This document shows positions 1 through 8,334 of a stretch of DNA of 17,625 nucleotides, piece by piece. The DNA comes from an uncultured Verrucomicrobiales bacterium (GTDB taxonomy: Bacteria; Verrucomicrobiota; Verrucomicrobiia; Verrucomicrobiales; Akkermansiaceae): NCBI GenBank assembly GCA_937885815.1, contig CALABM010000072.1, forward strand, positions 1 to 17,625, written 5' to 3'. The first letter of the stretch is position 1; each line of letters opens with the position of its first letter. The notes beneath the pieces are model-generated. The model had not been told where the DNA came from. It ran no database searches and was given only the letters and a program-made list of their open reading frames with translations. Both the position numbers and the translations under genes were made by a program.

Positions 1-161
1 GTGGTTTCGCTCTGAGCATCGGAGCCAAGGTCGAGAGTCTGCCCGTTACCCGTTGCGGGCGTGGTTTCGCTCTGAGCATCGGAGCCAAGGTCGAGAGTCT
101 GCCCGTTACCCGTTGTGGGCGTGGTTTCGCTCTGAGCATCGGAGCCAAGGTCGAGAGTTTG
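1..161 (-). repeat. 60-bp direct tandem repeat inside the membrane-protein gene
   Basis: Two full 60-bp units (161-102 and 101-42 on the minus strand) and a third cut off by the window edge. On the plus strand the copies align as 1-60, 61-120 and 121-161. Over the aligned bases the first two differ at one position (cgttgcgggc versus cgttgtgggc). The unit is a multiple of three and encodes 20 residues, so copy-number change keeps the frame. There are no spacers, so this is not CRISPR. Near-identity at silent positions points to recent expansion or homogenisation. Confidence 0.9.
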
Positions 162-794
162 GACGTTGTTTACAGCGGGGGTATCCGTGTTTTCTGAGTT
201 CAGGGCGTAGAGGGCGACACCAGCAGCTGCGAGGCCGAGCAGAATCCACTTCCATCCGAGAGAGGAGTGGGCGACGCCGCTGTTATCCATGTAGTCAAGG
301 AACTGACGGAGTGAGAGGGTGGATTCGGGGTCTTCTTTGCCCGCTGCGTCCTTGCGGCCCATGCCCCATATGATGGCAAGGCGTTTGTTATTGCTGCTGC
401 CGTATACGCGGTAACATTCGGCCATTTGACTGGGCTTGGGAAGGGTGAAGGCGTCCACGACACGGCGAACTTCTTCCGGAAGCGCAGTATCAGAGAGAAG
501 TTCTTTAATTTTGTCACGAAGTTTTACGAGCTCTGTGGCCGGAACATTGTTGAGAGATGGAGTAGCTGCCTCACTGGTGCTGAGTAGTTCCTTGCCGTTT
601 TCTACAATGGACGCAGTGACAGTTTTTGTTTTACTGTCGTAGTCCATGTGAGGCAGGAAGGGCTTAAGCCTGTCACTCAGTACTTTTCTGTGGTCGATGA
701 ACCAGAAGCTTGGACCATTTCGTTCAGTCTTCAGTTCACAATAATGATTGAGGTCAAAACTGAGACCTTTGTTGACAATAGGAGTGATGTTCAT
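1..794 (-). CDS. Single-pass membrane protein with C-terminal 20-residue repeats (3' end outside window)
   Basis: The frame is open from an ATG at 792-794 to the left edge with no stop, giving 264 complete codons of a longer protein. Residues 1-178 are soluble and mixed charged. Residues 181-199 (starting WKWILLGLAAAG) are one hydrophobic helix. After a short linker, from residue 212, comes a tandem 20-residue repeat, QTLDLGSDAQ followed by SETTPATGNG: two full copies and one running off the window. The repeat is Thr/Ser/Gly/Asp-rich and probably disordered and extracytoplasmic, with the soluble part in the cytoplasm. There is no N-terminal signal peptide. It lies 49 nt after the coiled-coil gene and is the last operon member visible. 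I do not recognise the family. No Shine-Dalgarno precedes the ATG, so the start is moderately sure; the reading frame is sure. Confidence 0.75.
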   Translation of the reverse strand, partial: MNITPIVNKGLSFDLNHYCELKTERNGPSFWFIDHRKVLSDRLKPFLPHMDYDSKTKTVTASIVENGKELLSTSEAATPSLNNVPATELVKLRDKIKELLSDTALPEEVRRVVDAFTLPKPSQMAECYRVYGSSNNKRLAIIWGMGRKDAAGKEDPESTLSLRQFLDYMDNSGVAHSSLGWKWILLGLAAAGVALYALNSENTDTPAVNNVQTLDLGSDAQSETTPTTGNGQTLDLGSDAQSETTPATGNGQTLDLGSDAQSET

Positions 795-843
795 GGCGAT
801 ATCTGTTAATTGGAGGTCAGATAGACACGAGGTGTTCAAAAAA

Positions 844-1773
844 TCAGCACAATTGCACGTGGCATTTGTTATACGTCATGCCGTTTTCTGAGTCCTTAAT
901 TCCCCAAGAGCGGAGGAACTCGATTTCCCCGGTCTGGGCACCCCTTGCATCCAGAAGCATGTATTTGGCTTCATAGGGTTCGCTCAGATAGGGCATGAAG
1001 AGCTCGTATCCCGCGGAAATCTTCATGAGGGCTTTGTTCAGGTTTTCAAGGAGAAGTCTGCCGATGTTTTCAGCCTCCTCTGCATCTTTACCGCACTGAT
1101 ACATATGCTCAAAGAAGTAGCGACCGAAGAGGAACAGGGCATTCATGGATTCTTTCTTGAGAGCTGCCGTAAAGTTTTCCGGCGTCTCGCGTGCAGTTTC
1201 CACCGCGCAGGTCCAGGTGAGGAGGTTGGACAGCATGGAGAGGAGCCTGAAATCAGGTGTGGCAGAAGTAAGCTTACTCTTCCAGCTTTCCACGAAGGGA
1301 GCCAGCGGCTCTATGCTGAGGCAGGAGGGGAGTAAAAGCTCCAGCAAAGTGTCCGTATCTACCTGCTCCTTGGTTACCGGTGCCGGAGCAGTGGAGGCAT
1401 TGGCCAATTCCTGCTCCAGTACGGCAATCCTGCTTCTGAGGGCGCTGATGAGCTCATCCTGTCCAGTCGGGGGGCTGGCAGTGGCTTCAGCCATGGCCGT
1501 ATCACCGGCTTTCTCGTAAACCCGCAGTTTTCTGAGCAGTTCCGTGTTTTTTTCTGAGAGCCTCAGAACTTCATCTTTCGCTGCCTCACATTCCTGCTGC
1601 AGCAGCATGGAAGGGCGGCCGGGGCCGCCTTCCTTCTGCAGAAGTTCTGTGATGCCTGCCAGACTCTCCTCGATGAAGGTGAGACGCTGAGTTTTGGAAT
1701 CTAGCAGCAGCTCCAGTTCCCGAAGGAGCCGGTCGCGCTCTTCATCCATATCAGATTTTCCGAATAAACCCAT
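844..1773 (-). CDS. Coiled-coil protein of the SrfB/SrfC-like operon, function unknown
   Basis: 309 residues from the ATG at 1771-1773, beginning MGLFGKSDMDEE. Residues about 8-115 are rich in Leu, Glu, Lys and Arg with heptad-like spacing, a long coiled coil. A Thr/Ala/Pro linker follows at about 120-132. The remainder is a helical, globular-looking domain with no motif I recognise. The frame continues upstream to a GTG at 1830, but that would overlap the preceding gene by 28 nt. The ATG instead leaves a 29-nt gap and starts a natural N-terminus, so I chose it. It sits directly after the SrfB-like ATPase gene, so an accessory or scaffold role for that protein is likely by context. It occupies the place of a third subunit but shows no resemblance I can verify to SrfA. 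Confidence 0.75.
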   Translation of the reverse strand: MGLFGKSDMDEERDRLLRELELLLDSKTQRLTFIEESLAGITELLQKEGGPGRPSMLLQQECEAAKDEVLRLSEKNTELLRKLRVYEKAGDTAMAEATASPPTGQDELISALRSRIAVLEQELANASTAPAPVTKEQVDTDTLLELLLPSCLSIEPLAPFVESWKSKLTSATPDFRLLSMLSNLLTWTCAVETARETPENFTAALKKESMNALFLFGRYFFEHMYQCGKDAEEAENIGRLLLENLNKALMKISAGYELFMPYLSEPYEAKYMLLDARGAQTGEIEFLRSWGIKDSENGMTYNKCHVQLC

Positions 1774-1802
1774 TGTTCCGGAGGCGTTAGGGGTGATTAT
1801 TT

Positions 1803-4800
1803 TTAGTAGCTGCTCATGTTGAAGCAGCACTCTTCCATCCAGAAGCCAGCCTCAGAGAGGGTTCTGAGCTGAAGCTCCACCTTGCTGGGGTCAAAGTTTT
1901 CTTCCGGGTCTGTGGATTCCACGGATACGAGCTCGATGTCATCCTCATCAATGGCGTACGAATCGGAGCTGTTTTCGTCATAGTACTGCTCTTTGCGGCG
2001 AATGACGATGGCGAGCTGAGACAGGGGCCTTTCGTTGGCCGGGCCGGTCCAGCGCAGCTTGTAGAGGCGCTCCGGCATGGTGTCATCAGCCATGTACTTC
2101 TGGCGTCCGATGTAGGAGCCAATCATGATGCCGTTACCCCTGAAGACATTTCCGTCCACTTCAAAGGTGCGGCCTTCGTTGGTTTCCTGGTGGGGGCCAT
2201 TGGGTTCAAGGAAGATACCTTCATCAGCGAAGCCGGCGATTCTGGCGTTCGGTCTCATGAGACCCCAGTAGTTCTTGCAGGTGGTTTGCGCCTCGCGCTT
2301 GTCTTCGCGGATGTTCCAGCTGGCGCCGAGCAGGTGGTGCTTACCGGCCGTGTACAGCGCAGCACCCACGGCGGTTACCGTCTTAGCGTCATCGATTCGC
2401 TGGTTCTCCGTCATGGGATACCAGGAACCTGCCAGATAATCCTTCATGCGCACAATGCGCTGGGGACGAATGGGAAGGAAGCGGCGCAGAAGTTCCACAA
2501 CCCGCGGCATTTCGGAAATCTTACCGCTGAGGGTGACCACGTCCACATCATAGGCAGCGGTGAACTTGCCGAGCGGCTCGATGCCGGGGCGAAGCACGTC
2601 CTCGATACACTTGTTGATATCTTCCGGCTGATAGCGCAGTTTGTCCGTGGGGATGATGAAATCATCCGTGCCGATACCCTTTCTGCTGAGGTATTCGTTG
2701 AGCTCCTTGATGGCGCATTCATCACAGCCGCATTCTTCGATGCTGCGGAACTGCTCACCTTCATCGCTCACATACACACCGCCGGGGCAGGTGGCTACAT
2801 CCGTAAGCCACTGGCGTACGATGGGCAGGAAGAGAAGCGTGACAATACGCTGCCACTTGGCCTTATCCGTCTGTGACTTTTTGGCGCCGGCGTGAACATC
2901 ACGGAAGATACGCACGGCACGCACGCGCTTTTCATCAGACTTTTCATTCAAATCCAGACTGCGAGCCTCCAAGAAAGCGGGCAGCAGTACTCGCTCAATG
3001 ATGGCCTGAGTGACACTGTCACCGGCGAAGGTGCTGCTGTCACGGAAGAGCACTTTGTAGCGGAGTGCTACCTGCTCACCGATGGCGTTATTGCGGTACT
3101 GAATGATGGTGGTATCAAGCGTGCCTCCGCCGATGTCTACTGTCATGACTCGTACGCGAGCGGAGCGGCTGTTGCCGTCTTCACTTTCATTTCTGCCGTA
3201 AAGAGAAATCCACTGGTTGGGCTGGAGACGGCGGATTTCCGTGTAAATGAAGGGCAGCTGAGAGGCCACGGCTTCATCCAGTTCCATGCTGAGTTCGGGG
3301 CGGCCCTGAGCTGCGATAATCTGATCACCAGTGCAGGGGGCCGAGGATTCGATGGTCTGGCGGGATTCCATGTGGGCAAGCGTGAAGATGTTCACAGCCT
3401 GCTGCCATGCCTGACGGTAGTATTCGCGTTCCTTGGCAATCCAGCCGGAGGGGAATGTCACGTTCACGCTGCGAAGGCGGCGAGCCGTGTACATATCATT
3501 CTTGCGGCGCCACTCCACAGAGGTAATCTGGCGGTAGGCGGATTCAATAATGGAGAGGGCGGACCATACCATTGCGCAGGAGCGGGGGTAGGTCGGCATG
3601 GTGGGTACCGCTGAGGGGCGTTGGGCGATGTCCGGGTTCTCGAACGGCGGATTCTCAATGTCCCAGTCCCGGCCGTCCATGTACATGTAGCGGCAGATTT
3701 GCCCCTGCATGGGCGGCAGTGAGGAGCGGTCCTTCTTGATGGACCATGGATTAAAGTTCAGGTTCCAGGGCTTTTCGCCGTGAGTTAAGCCATACTGCTC
3801 GCGGTCCCAGAGGTAACGCTTGGGGGAGCTCATGGAGATGCGCAGACCGCGTCCCATGTCAATGTTGTGCATGAGCTTCTTGGCTTCGCGGCCCATCAGA
3901 GCAGGGGAGATTTCCACGAACATCTGCGGTACACGTTCGGTGCAGATGTACTGCTCCGTCACCGGCGGAGTATCACTAATCAGGCTCTTGGCTTTGGCCA
4001 GAAGACCCTCATCCTTCTTTTCCTGAACGATGGGCTCGACGCGGTACTGCTTACTGGTCTTGAAGGGCGAGGGCTCACCGTCTACGGAGGGGTAATCCCA
4101 CTCCGCAAACATCGGCTGCTGAATGAGGAACCAAGAGTCCGCAATCTTTTCACCGTGGCTTTCAAACTTCTGCTTTTCTTCGTCCAGATTGGGATATTCC
4201 TGTCCGCGGGGGAGGAAGAGGACGTTCTTACAAACGGCGGCCAACGAGCCATCCGTGGCCATCTCAGGGTTATCTTCCAGAGCCAGTACCACCGTACGGG
4301 TGTTACCGAAGTCCACGATTAAATCTACGTCACGTGGGGCTGTGCGTGCCACCTGCCAAATGATGTCCACCGGTTCCAGCGGGATGGTTTTGTCATCCAG
4401 CTTTATGGAAAGCATGATGGTGAGAGCATCCTTGGCACTGCCGTCCGGGGTGCGGCCGATGGCTTCCGGGCGGGAGTAGGCGTACGGGCTGAGATTATAG
4501 GCTGTACGGTCTTCAGGCATCTCCTCCTTGGCGATTTCACGCTCCTCATAAAGGGTGCCGCGTTCCACGGTGCCGATGTTGGTTTCCACGGCAATCCAGA
4601 CGCCGAGGTTATTAGCGCCGCCTTTGGAACCGAAGCGGTAGCGCAGCCAGCTGTGAACCTCTTCCTTGGGCTGGGGGGCTTCCTGTTCCGGGGTCGGGGG
4701 AACATTACCATTGCTAACGGCCGGAGAACTTGCAGGGCGGGGGCGGTTCTTGTTTACCACGGCATTCTTGGGTACGGCTTCCCAAGCGCAGTTGTTGCTT

Positions 4801-4919
4801 CTGCACATTCTGGCCAGTTTGCCGCTTTGCCCACCATGCTGAGCCAGAAACTCTCTGGGGAAAGCGATGAAGAAGTAATGGTGCCCGGTATTGGGCATTA
4901 CGTAAAGTTCGTGAGGCAT
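1803..4919 (-). CDS. SrfB-like Hsp70/actin-fold ATPase
   Basis: 1038 residues from ATG 4917-4919. The nucleotide-binding fold of the actin/Hsp70 superfamily is visible in order: phosphate-1 loop DFGNTRT at 203-209, phosphate-2 loop DIGGGTLDT at 595-603, adenosine loop VVTLSGKIS at about 794-802, and a connecting helix DDAKTVTAVGAAL at 843-855. The gap of nearly 400 residues between the phosphate loops, and the total of about 1000 residues, fit the SrfB family ('virulence factor SrfB') rather than DnaK or MreB. Residues 1-190 form an extra N-terminal part with a Pro-rich linker (about 58-86). A CxCxxC cluster lies at 730-735. SrfB is known from the Salmonella srfABC operon, where its biochemical role is unclear; ATPase activity here is inferred from the motifs. 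It lies 18 nt after the SrfC-like gene, the srfB/srfC pairing being the main support for the assignment. Confidence 0.8.
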   Translation of the reverse strand: MPHELYVMPNTGHHYFFIAFPREFLAQHGGQSGKLARMCRSNNCAWEAVPKNAVVNKNRPRPASSPAVSNGNVPPTPEQEAPQPKEEVHSWLRYRFGSKGGANNLGVWIAVETNIGTVERGTLYEEREIAKEEMPEDRTAYNLSPYAYSRPEAIGRTPDGSAKDALTIMLSIKLDDKTIPLEPVDIIWQVARTAPRDVDLIVDFGNTRTVVLALEDNPEMATDGSLAAVCKNVLFLPRGQEYPNLDEEKQKFESHGEKIADSWFLIQQPMFAEWDYPSVDGEPSPFKTSKQYRVEPIVQEKKDEGLLAKAKSLISDTPPVTEQYICTERVPQMFVEISPALMGREAKKLMHNIDMGRGLRISMSSPKRYLWDREQYGLTHGEKPWNLNFNPWSIKKDRSSLPPMQGQICRYMYMDGRDWDIENPPFENPDIAQRPSAVPTMPTYPRSCAMVWSALSIIESAYRQITSVEWRRKNDMYTARRLRSVNVTFPSGWIAKEREYYRQAWQQAVNIFTLAHMESRQTIESSAPCTGDQIIAAQGRPELSMELDEAVASQLPFIYTEIRRLQPNQWISLYGRNESEDGNSRSARVRVMTVDIGGGTLDTTIIQYRNNAIGEQVALRYKVLFRDSSTFAGDSVTQAIIERVLLPAFLEARSLDLNEKSDEKRVRAVRIFRDVHAGAKKSQTDKAKWQRIVTLLFLPIVRQWLTDVATCPGGVYVSDEGEQFRSIEECGCDECAIKELNEYLSRKGIGTDDFIIPTDKLRYQPEDINKCIEDVLRPGIEPLGKFTAAYDVDVVTLSGKISEMPRVVELLRRFLPIRPQRIVRMKDYLAGSWYPMTENQRIDDAKTVTAVGAALYTAGKHHLLGASWNIREDKREAQTTCKNYWGLMRPNARIAGFADEGIFLEPNGPHQETNEGRTFEVDGNVFRGNGIMIGSYIGRQKYMADDTMPERLYKLRWTGPANERPLSQLAIVIRRKEQYYDENSSDSYAIDEDDIELVSVESTDPEENFDPSKVELQLRTLSEAGFWMEECCFNMSSY

Positions 4920-4937
4920 ATGAAAAAGGAGTAAGAG

Positions 4938-7451
4938 TTATTTGTTGTAGATTTCCGTCAGTTCTTTGTCGCCGGGCTGTTCTCCGCGCTGACCTGCCTT
5001 GCCCTCAGCCTTAATGCGTTCGAGGGTGCAGAGGAAAGGAAGGGTGACGCTCATGTAGTAGATGTCATCCTCTCGCTTGACTTCCTCTCTGGAGAGTATG
5101 TTATTCTGGCTGATTTTCTCCAGCATGCTGATGCATTCAGCCTCGGTCTTGTGAGTCTTGCTGCTGGGGAACATGAGCTTGGAGAAGTAGGTGGCAACCA
5201 GTCGGCGGATTTCACTGCGTTCCACATCATTGAGCGCCACGAGGTTTCTGAGCCACTTGAGGCAGGGGGAGGGATCCAATCGCTCCACGAGATAAGCGAT
5301 AACGCGTGAGCGATGCTCAGCATCGGTGAAGCCGAGGGCGGTCTGCAGGGGCTTGCGGCGGGAGGATTCCTGCCATGCGGAGAGCTGAGCATCCAGATAA
5401 TCTCTGAGCTCAGACTGTGAAGGCGGTATGATTTCCAGCACCTCAGGGGAGATATCCTGGAAGTCCAGAATCTGTTTGGCGATGTCTACGTCCTTCAGGC
5501 CGTCAGGATTATTGGAGATGGCTTGGATGATAGCTTCCAAATCTTCATCATGAGAGTCAGCTTTCTCGCCGGGCAGGGCTTCAGCCATGCAGGCGTGCCA
5601 GTCACCCGTGAGCTTGGTCATCTTGGAATCCAGCAGCTGGCTACGGCGGGATTTGCCCACCTGTTTAAGCAGGCTGCGGAAGAGGTATACACGGCCGCCG
5701 AACTGCCCTTCCTCCATGTCTGCCATGTGGGAGAGGCTCTCTTCTGAGCCCTTGAACTGGCGGCTGAAGTGGGGATCCGCAAGAATCTGCCGGATGACAT
5801 CTTCCTTCTCCTCTGTGGTTTCCATCTGAATCTTACCATCGGGGATGAACATGGGATAGTTCACGCTGAAGGTATTCACCACGGCGGGGTCTGCGAGGTC
5901 ACCCATGCTCTTAAGCTTGCCGAACACGCCGCTGAGGCCGCTGATGCCGGTGCCACTGGCTTTCACAACGTTCAGCAGGGAGGCGGAGAAGGTGAGAATG
6001 AGGTTAATCTGCATCTCGCGGTCGCGGCTGAGGGGGGAGTGGGCCTTACCCATGGACTTGAACCACTGGCGGATGCCGTTCATCAGCTGCACGGGGTTGG
6101 CTGGGTAAACCGGGCCAGCGGGCATGCGTACCAGCAGAGAGAAGGCGTCAATGTTCAGGTTACGTGCACTGCTCACTACGATGGAGGCCGTTTTACCGCG
6201 CTTCATGACCTGAGTGAGTGAAAGCATGGGACGCACGCCGTTCTCATCTTCATAGCTGAAGGAAAGCTTATCATTCGTGAGGCGCTCGGCGTTCTTGTGC
6301 TCATTGGCCACGCCGGGGAAGTCCACCAAATCTGCCTTCTGGAGCAGCTCGTAAACGGCAGGGTGGGATTTTGCCATGATATCGCTGCGCAGAGGTACCA
6401 TGATGAGGGAGACGAGGCCCTGTCCGAGCGCAAAGTCCACATCGCTGGTGAAGAGGGGGGCATTGCCGCCCTTCACGATGGCGACATCGCCATTGCCTAA
6501 GTCCTTGAGGTTGCATGCATTCACGAGTGAACGTACGTATTCGGACTCATTGTAGTGCGCCGCGGAGGCGATGTTAAGCATGAGGGCGCCGATTTCGATG
6601 CCGCAGTAGATTTTCTTACTGCTGAGGCGAGCGCGGGTCTCACGCAGGCGCTTGTAGAGGTCTGTCATGTTACTCCAGTTATCCCAGAGCAATTCGGCAG
6701 CAAACTTCATCACGCATTCCACGCTGGAGCAGAGTACATCGTGGTTCAGCAGGTTGCTGCGGCGGTCCTGCCACTCACTGCGCAGGTTGACGTAGCGCGG
6801 CAGGTCCATGTCGATGAGAATATCTACCACGTCTAGCACTTCTGAGAGCAGGCGGAAGGCATCCTTATCCGGCTTGCCGCCTACGTAATCCTTGGCAAGA
6901 TTCTGCACGATGGAGGGCAGGTCATCCGGGCGAAGATGTACCTCCTTGTCATCCACCTTAGCGATGGTCTCGCTCAGGTAACCCACGGCAAGGGAAAGCA
7001 GAACTTCGCGGTCATCGGCAAACTGAATCTCAACAGGATACTCCTTGTACTTCACTGTATCAGTCAGGTGGAAGCGCGTCACGCAGCCGGAGGCGTCAGC
7101 ACCATGTGAGTACGGATTCAGTACGGCTACAGTACCACCTTTGTCATCTCCGCTGAAGCGGGCAGGTGTGTTATCCCAGCTCAGGGCGCTTCCTTGCCCC
7201 TCTTCTGTGGCGCCGGCGTCAATGAACTGAGCCAGTAGGGTGGACTTACCACTCTGAGAGGGGCCCCAGAGAGCGATGGTGGGCTTGCTGTATGTGGTGC
7301 GTGCTGTTTCCACGGACTGTATCTCGGTGGCTATGCGCAGGATGCGATCCAGCCAACCACCACGGGAAAGAGTGTAAGCCCCCTTACGCTTCATCCCGTG
7401 ATTCCAATACCAGTCTATTAAGGTATTTTTGATATTCTTGTCGAGAATCAT
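4938..7451 (-). CDS. SrfC-like P-loop GTPase-type protein
   Basis: 837 residues from ATG 7449-7451. A Walker A/G1 loop, GPSQSGKST, is at 63-71, preceded by a typical beta-strand (TIALW). A probable switch region, LNP followed by SGCVTRF, lies at about 111-127. A dynamin-like G3 motif, LVDFPG, is at 375-380. About 300 mostly helical residues separate G1 from G3, far more than in ordinary small GTPases. The C-terminal 400 residues are predominantly helical. Size, motif layout and adjacency to a SrfB-like gene match SrfC ('putative virulence factor', a family with a P-loop). No membrane segment is visible. GTP rather than ATP as substrate is inferred from the DxPG motif. The gene follows the coiled-coil gene by 23 nt and precedes the SrfB-like gene by 18 nt, so coupled expression is likely. 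Confidence 0.75.
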   Translation of the reverse strand: MILDKNIKNTLIDWYWNHGMKRKGAYTLSRGGWLDRILRIATEIQSVETARTTYSKPTIALWGPSQSGKSTLLAQFIDAGATEEGQGSALSWDNTPARFSGDDKGGTVAVLNPYSHGADASGCVTRFHLTDTVKYKEYPVEIQFADDREVLLSLAVGYLSETIAKVDDKEVHLRPDDLPSIVQNLAKDYVGGKPDKDAFRLLSEVLDVVDILIDMDLPRYVNLRSEWQDRRSNLLNHDVLCSSVECVMKFAAELLWDNWSNMTDLYKRLRETRARLSSKKIYCGIEIGALMLNIASAAHYNESEYVRSLVNACNLKDLGNGDVAIVKGGNAPLFTSDVDFALGQGLVSLIMVPLRSDIMAKSHPAVYELLQKADLVDFPGVANEHKNAERLTNDKLSFSYEDENGVRPMLSLTQVMKRGKTASIVVSSARNLNIDAFSLLVRMPAGPVYPANPVQLMNGIRQWFKSMGKAHSPLSRDREMQINLILTFSASLLNVVKASGTGISGLSGVFGKLKSMGDLADPAVVNTFSVNYPMFIPDGKIQMETTEEKEDVIRQILADPHFSRQFKGSEESLSHMADMEEGQFGGRVYLFRSLLKQVGKSRRSQLLDSKMTKLTGDWHACMAEALPGEKADSHDEDLEAIIQAISNNPDGLKDVDIAKQILDFQDISPEVLEIIPPSQSELRDYLDAQLSAWQESSRRKPLQTALGFTDAEHRSRVIAYLVERLDPSPCLKWLRNLVALNDVERSEIRRLVATYFSKLMFPSSKTHKTEAECISMLEKISQNNILSREEVKREDDIYYMSVTLPFLCTLERIKAEGKAGQRGEQPGDKELTEIYNK

Positions 7452-7474
7452 ATGTGTTTATAGTGAGTTGTTTG

Positions 7475-8293
7475 TTATTGGAAAATTCCACCGATGGGTT
7501 GGTACTGAACCGGAGCGAACTGCTGGGGTGCTCTTTCCGGGGCTACTGCCTGAGAGGAAGTGCCTTTCAGGCGCATAAGCTCACGCTGAAGCATTTCCAG
7601 CTCGTTATGGAGCTGGTTACATTTGTTTGTTTCAGCCGTAAGTTTTCTTTTTAAATCATTTTCGATGATAGCAATGCTTTGGACGGGAGGCTGGTTTTTT
7701 AATTTTGCTGTAGCCTCTTCCAGCTGTTGCTCCAGCTGTAACATGCGCTCATCCGCAGCAGCCTTTTCCGCCTCCATGGTGGCAATGCGCTCATCCGCAG
7801 CAGCCTTTTCCGCCTCCATGGTGGCAATGCGTTCATCCGCGGCAGCTTTTTCCGCCTCCATGGTGGCAATACGCTCATCCGCGGCAGCCTTTTCCGCCTC
7901 CATGGTGGCAATACGCTCATCCTCGGCAGCCTTTTCCGCCTCCATGGCGGCGATACGTTCATTCGCCGCGCTCTTTTCCACTTCTATGGCGGGGACTCGT
8001 TCATTTGCAGTGGCTTTTTCCGCCTCCATGGCAGCGAGGCGTTCCTCCTTCGTGGGGCCTGCGGGCTTGGCCGCTTTAAGCTTGTTGATTTCGCGCTCGA
8101 ATTCAATCAACTTGTTGATAATTTTGGACTTAATCAGGTCTGAATAGTCCTCGCAGGCATATGCCATATCCTCAAGCTTGTTCTTAGCTCTGAGGTTGTC
8201 AAGCTCTTCACCCCGCATGATAATTATATACTGCAGCTCGTCTTTATCCAGCTCGCTATATCTACTTTTTGCTGCGTCGATATCGAAATCCAT
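7475..8293 (-). CDS. Coiled-coil protein with seven tandem 14-residue repeats
   Basis: 272 residues from ATG 8291-8293. Residues 1-80 are a helical N-terminal region (MDFDIDAAKSRYSELDKDEL at the start). Residues 84-181 are seven head-to-tail copies of a 14-residue unit with consensus ERIATMEAEKAAAD, exactly two heptads, followed by a degenerate eighth copy. Residues 200-245 continue as coiled coil (a Leu/Glu/Lys-rich stretch ending in LMRLKG). The tail from about 248 is rich in Pro, Gln and Ala and probably disordered. This predicts a rigid rod, likely dimeric, with end domains: a spacer or scaffold. No enzymatic motif is present. Its place between the vWA and SrfC-like genes suggests it links those proteins. 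It is not a recognised family; similarity searches would be dominated by low-complexity coiled coil. Confidence 0.85.
   Translation of the reverse strand: MDFDIDAAKSRYSELDKDELQYIIIMRGEELDNLRAKNKLEDMAYACEDYSDLIKSKIINKLIEFEREINKLKAAKPAGPTKEERLAAMEAEKATANERVPAIEVEKSAANERIAAMEAEKAAEDERIATMEAEKAAADERIATMEAEKAAADERIATMEAEKAAADERIATMEAEKAAADERMLQLEQQLEEATAKLKNQPPVQSIAIIENDLKRKLTAETNKCNQLHNELEMLQRELMRLKGTSSQAVAPERAPQQFAPVQYQPIGGIFQ
7751..8044 (-). repeat. 42-bp tandem repeat, seven units, coding
   Basis: Seven contiguous 42-bp units in frame with the coiled-coil gene. The four units at 7751-7918 are almost identical at DNA level, differing at only a few bases. The units at 7919-7960, 7961-8002 and 8003-8044 are progressively more diverged. 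The gradient from diverged (protein N-terminal) to homogeneous (C-terminal) copies suggests recent expansion at one end. There are no spacers. Confidence 0.93.
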
Positions 8294-8334
8294 GACTATC
8301 CAGAAGTTAATTAAAGGTGATGAAAGGTGATGTG

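Noticed and set aside
1..161. Short direct repeats as a CRISPR array
   Set aside because: The 60-bp units are contiguous with no spacers and stay in frame inside a coding sequence.
1774..1830. GTG-initiated 19-residue extension of the coiled-coil protein
   Set aside because: It would overlap the SrfB-like gene by 28 nt; the ATG at 1773 gives normal spacing and a natural N-terminus.
2190..3614. Long plus-strand frames of 228 and 240 residues opposite the SrfB-like gene
   Set aside because: The minus strand carries three ordered ATPase motifs over the same bases, while the plus-strand translations show no domain. They arise from codon bias.
7623..8147. Plus-strand repetitive frame of 174 residues across the 42-bp repeats
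   Set aside because: It is the antisense shadow of the in-frame coiled-coil repeats. It has no start context and lies wholly opposite the real gene.
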